This document shows, one piece after another, positions 59,951-64,000 of a stretch of 64,000 nt of DNA. Made by a program: the position numbers and the translations under genes. Under the pieces are notes generated by a model. The model had not been told where the DNA came from, did not search any database, and worked only from the letters and a program-made list of their open reading frames with translations. Position 1 is the first letter of the stretch. Each line of letters opens with the position of its first letter. Origin of the DNA: Acanthornis magna (Eukaryota > Chordata > Aves > Passeriformes > Acanthizidae); assembly GCA_036785705.1 (NCBI GenBank), contig JAWUZG010000136.1, positions 372,001-436,000 on the forward strand, read 5' to 3'.

Positions 59951-60814
59951 TGGGATCAGCCCAGGGCACATGGGGGATTCCTGGGCTGCCAGCACACACA
60001 GCTGGGGCATGTCCAGCCTCTTTCCCTGGAAGAGAGAAAATAAAAAAGACCTGAAAAATGGCCCCACAGCCCTCTGGGCATGGACAAGGCAGGGTGTCCA
60101 GCAGGATTCTGGCACAGGGCTCCCAGACACTGCCTTATACCCAGGATCTGCTGCCAGTTATGGAGAGCAATTCCTGTGCTGCACCACCCTCCCTGCCTCA
60201 GTTTCTCTTCGGGAAGCACTGCTGCCTGTGTGGGGACATGGCCAAGGAAATCCCCTCGGTGGAAGGCAAGGAAGGCTGGATGGGCAGAGCCCTAACTGCC
60301 TGTGTGCTGGCAGTGTGAGGATGTGGGATGGGGGCACCGAATTCAGCTATTGGAGGTGTGGGGATGCATCTCCAAGCTCTGATTCCCTCCCTGACCATGG
60401 AGGGAACCACACTGCTCACTTTCACCCTGCTCCATGTGTTCCTGCTAATAACACCTTGCTGTCTGTATGAGAAAATCCTGTTTTTCTTACTCGATGAGTG
60501 CAGGTGCTTGCGATCCAGCCTGGATGCATGCCCTAACCTTATGGAGATGGGGTGATAAGGAAGGGTGGGTCTGTCCCATGGGAAGGTGGAAGATGTCTCG
60601 TTTCTCCTTTCATTCCTCTCTGGCAGTGCTGGACCAAGAATACCATGGCAGATCTGTTGTCACCCCAACTCAAATGGGGTGACAAGTGCGGGGATGTCCC
60701 TGGAAAGTAGGTGGAGGCTGGAGTGGTGGCAGCAGCTCTGTGACTGCCTCCCACAGCCTCTCAGGATCTCCTGCTCCTCTGAAAATTTCTTCTGTGAAAG
60801 GATGTTCAAGCCCT

Positions 60815-60985
60815 GACAGGATGCCCAGGGCGGGGGGGGAATCCCCACCCCTGGGGGGCTTCAAAAGCCCTGTGGATGTGGCACTTGGGGACATGGGTCA
60901 GTGGTGGCCTCGGCAGTGCTGTGGGAATGGCTGGACTGGATGATCTTAGAGGGCTTTTCTAACCTTAGTGATTCCATGATTCTCT
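60815..60985 (+). repeat. CR1 LINE 3' fragment
   Basis: GATGTGGCACTTGGGGACAT, CTGGACTGGATGATCTTAGA and the end GATTCCATGATTCTCTGAT. Confidence 0.83.
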
Positions 60986-61367
60986 GATCTACTGCCACAG
61001 CTTTTCTCTTCTGGTCAAGGGGACCCTCACAAGCCTGGCCAAGCCAGGCTGTTGTGGATAGGAAACCTGATGGGGAGAGGAAGGGTTGGGTTCCTGCAGA
61101 TCATTCCCTTCCCTGGTCCCAGTGCCCATGGCATGGCCCTGCCAGGTCCTGGACATCTTCACAGTCCAAGCACCCTCCTCCAGCTCCTTCACTGGAAAAA
61201 AAATCCACTTCACTCTTCTGTTTTTTCCCTTCTTCGTCCATCCTGACTCCTTGGTCTCCCCATTCCTTGCCTCTCCTTCTCCCCTCCTTTCACCTGAGCT
61301 CTCTGGGGTGGGCTTGGCAGCTGATCTGAGAGGGAGCATGGCCTCTCTCAGACGAGGACACTTGTTG

Positions 61368-61434
61368 GTTAATGGTTGGGCTGGATGACCTTAGCGGGTT
61401 TCTCCAGCCCTAATGATTTTATGATTCTATAAAT
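61368..61434 (+). repeat. CR1 LINE 3' tip
   Basis: GTTGGGCTGGATGACCTTAG, then AATGATTTTATGATTCTATA. Confidence 0.75.
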
Positions 61435-64000
61435 ATCAGCGTGTGCCCATCCCATCTCTGCCTCCAAATCGGGAAGTGGGGAGCCTCCCTGGCCCCGTCC
61501 CCGCTGCGGTGGCGTTGCTCAGCAGGTACCACGGGCGCTGCTCCACGCTCCGGGTGCAGCCCTGCTTCCTCACACCTCATCCCCACCCCTTCCACCGTGT
61601 CAGGACTTTGCTTCTACCCCCGGCCAGCCCAAAGCAGAGCAGGGTGGAGCAGCACAGACTCTTCCTCTTCCTCTTCCTCATAACAGCAATTAGCGGGGAG
61701 CTTTGATTCATTAATGACTTTGTGAGTCAAGCAGTGACACTGCTTTGGCAGGGCTTGCCCAAGGCTGACCTACCCCCACCTCCCTCTGGTCCTTGCACCC
61801 ACCCAGGGCGATCCCACTGCGAGGATCATGCCCGACTGAGCAGGTGGAGCAGGTGAAGCTTCTGGGTGGCAACCAAAACCCTGCGGCTCTTCCTGCTCAT
61901 CATGCTGAGGGCCTTGGATCCTGCCAGCCCCAGTAGGAAAGGGGAATTCAGGTAGTCCCTGCTCGCATCCAAGCTGGGGAGTAAATTGGGTTGGAGCTTG
62001 TTTGCAGGTGCTTGGAGGTGGCACGGCACAACCTGAATCCGTGTGGGTCCAACCTCATCCTCTTGCTCCTGTCCCAGACCAAAAACGTGCCAGGGAAAAA
62101 TGACCAACCTGGACATCACCAGGAAATGGTGAAAGCTCCATCTGGGGGACACACGGCTGTGGGGCTCGGAGCCACAGGCTGGGACTGGTCCTGCTGGGAA
62201 TGTCCCTTACAGTTTGGGGTGTTTGGGCTCAGCACCGTCAGGATGCAGAGCTGATTGCTGTGGGGATTTTCCCACCACTGAGGTCAGGAAAACTTTTCAA
62301 GTGCCCTTTTCTGGAGCAGGGACCGTTTGCTAGAGGATGCAGGTGGTTCCTGAGATTCAAGGGAGAATTCGGGAATTCCCGTCAGGCAGCCAGACCTTCC
62401 CTCAGCCCATTAACACCGTCGGGCACTGCCTGCACCCTCCTGCTCTGGAAAAAAGACCCTCATTGAGGCTGAGTGCCTTTGTCCTGGCAAGAGCCGGCGC
62501 TGGCACAAGGATGGGCTTGCAGGGAAGAGCAGAGGATGGGTGGCTAATGGAAAAGTGGGCTCGGGTGGAGGCAGCCCCAGCAGTGAGAAGATTGCAGAGG
62601 GTGGAGGGCAGGATTGCTCTCACCCTCAGGGATGTGCGGACTATGGAGGAATGAGGAGCGAGAGGGATAAAGGAGGGTGCCTTTGGAAATAAAAACAATT
62701 AAAAGAATCTATTAATAGCAAATGAGGGAGTTTCCTAACGGGAGGTCAAACTGGTTTGTTGGAGACACCACGTCCATCGGCTGTGTGGGGACTGGGATGT
62801 CCCTCTGCACGGGCATGGGATGTCCCTCTGCATCCGTGCTGCCAAAGCCGTGTCCCTGGTGGGGATGGGGCACTAGATTGTCACTTCAGGGACCAAACTG
62901 GAGCCAAGAGCTGAGGGAGGGGAACCAAACTCCTCCTTATCCCTTAGGAGTGCACCAACACCTCATCACACCCATTGGAGACGCAGGCAGGGTGGGATGA
63001 GGTTTGGGTCCTTGGGTTCAACAAAATCCATCAGAAATGGACAATATGGACAAGGAACATGCGTGCACGGTGGGATAGGAGCTCCTCCTGGCTCAGAGCC
63101 ACGGTCCAGCTCTGCTGGTATCCGTCCCCTGGCTGGGACTGGGGGAAGCTGCTCCGAAGGAATGCGAGGCGAGGGCCAAGCCAGGGGAATGCTTTCCACA
63201 TTATATTCTCTCAGTTTCCGGCAATTTGCTGCTTCGGGACTTCCTAAGCCAGAGGTTGTATCCGTATCTTTCTGCTCTACAGCACTTGATGGGCTTGTGG
63301 AGAGGGGGTGATCACACGAGGGGTGTTTCCTTGGGAAAAAAAGTTCAAAAGGAAGAGCAGGCATGGGAAGAGGCACTTCTGGGGCAGCTGTGGTGCATCC
63401 CAGGGTTGATTTATGCTTTAAATATAATAAATGATGCAGATAGAGCGATGTAAACCCACCCCCCGCTCTCTGCTGGGTGTAACGTGGAGGGCTGAGCAGG
63501 ATTCAGCCCTGGGGCCAGAGGGTTTCCACATGAGGCTTCAATACAAAACATCTGGAGAACATCAGCCATAAAGAGACAGGAATGCTCCAAACTGGGCATG
63601 GGTCCAAGCTGTCCCTTGCAGGCTCAGACAGTCACACACACGCACTCACTGTCTCATCCCTGAGCTCTGCCAGCCCTTGGCTTGGGTTTTTGCTGTAGGA
63701 ACATCCTGTCCAGGAGCATTTGGAGTCTGCAGGTGGGATCCGTCCCAGGCGCATTTCTGGGGCATGCTTGATCACGAGACTGTGCAGGAGCTGGAGCTGA
63801 CAGCTCCAGTTTTCTGCCACTGGCATCCTCCCAAGACTCAGCAGTTTCAGAGATTTTATTTTCCCCTGGGCAGCTCTGTTGGGAATACAAGGCAATTCCC
63901 ACCTAACCAGGAGCAGCCACTTCCCTTTAACATGTGGATTTAGTTGTAGGGTGGAGTGATGGACAAAAATTTTGGCTTTGAGTGTAATTTGCTTTTTGGA

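Larger units (their letters stand above)
58999..64000. other. Region upstream of RNF24 without a recognised gene
   Basis: Apart from CR1 copies at 59378, 60815 and 61368 this 5 kb is unique GC-moderate sequence. I looked for SMOX, the next gene in mammals, and see no flavin-binding GxGxxG exon or other SMOX segment. A possible regulatory patch with an AP-1 site (TGAGTCA, 61723-61729) lies at 61686-61745. Confidence 0.55.

Noticed and set aside
57715..64000. SMOX, expected next to RNF24 by mammalian synteny
   Set aside because: No segment encodes recognisable spermine-oxidase motifs; the gene, if conserved, lies beyond the window.

Overview
This window is vertebrate nuclear DNA, most likely from a bird. 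It has spliced multi-exon genes with consensus GT-AG introns and CpG-island promoters. More than twenty short 3'-end fragments of CR1 LINEs, the dominant avian retrotransposon, are scattered through it, along with many GC-rich minisatellites. The gene order MAVS - PANK2 - RNF24 matches the mammalian neighbourhood on human chromosome 20p13.

Layout. Bases 1-3761 (+) carry the last five coding exons of MAVS, the mitochondrial antiviral signalling adaptor. About 505 codons are visible, from the proline/serine-rich linker to the C-terminal membrane anchor; the CARD exons lie before the window. Bases 3762-7490 hold its probable 3'UTR and intergenic DNA with CR1 copies. A CpG-island promoter (about 7700-8560) with four inverted CCAAT boxes starts PANK2 (+, coding exons 8203-22184, 431 codons). 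The PANK2 reading frame is complete: all splice phases close and it ends in TGA. A miR-103 hairpin (19673-19750) sits in PANK2 intron 5, as it does in mammals. The PANK2 poly(A) signal is at 23136.

Bases 23160-26390 separate PANK2 from the convergent gene RNF24. They hold CR1 copies, an 18-base G run, a strong CTCF-like site and a GGGACA-type minisatellite. RNF24 (-) has its poly(A) signal at 26406-26411, five coding exons from 39021 down to 27637 (148 codons, RING-H2 ubiquitin ligase with one membrane span), and a non-coding first exon in a CpG island at about 56692-56820. Its 17.7-kb first intron is mostly unique sequence with several stretches that look like conserved regulatory elements. 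Bases 57000-64000 are upstream of RNF24. They contain a 33-unit, 38-base minisatellite and CR1 copies, and no gene that I can recognise; SMOX, the next gene in mammals, is not visible.

Functionally the three genes are independent: innate antiviral signalling, coenzyme A synthesis (with an embedded microRNA that in mammals regulates lipid and insulin metabolism), and membrane-linked ubiquitination. I found no wholly new system. The most unusual structures are the minisatellites in and around RNF24, above all the array next to its last splice acceptor, plus the short PANK2 N-terminus and a few candidate regulatory elements.
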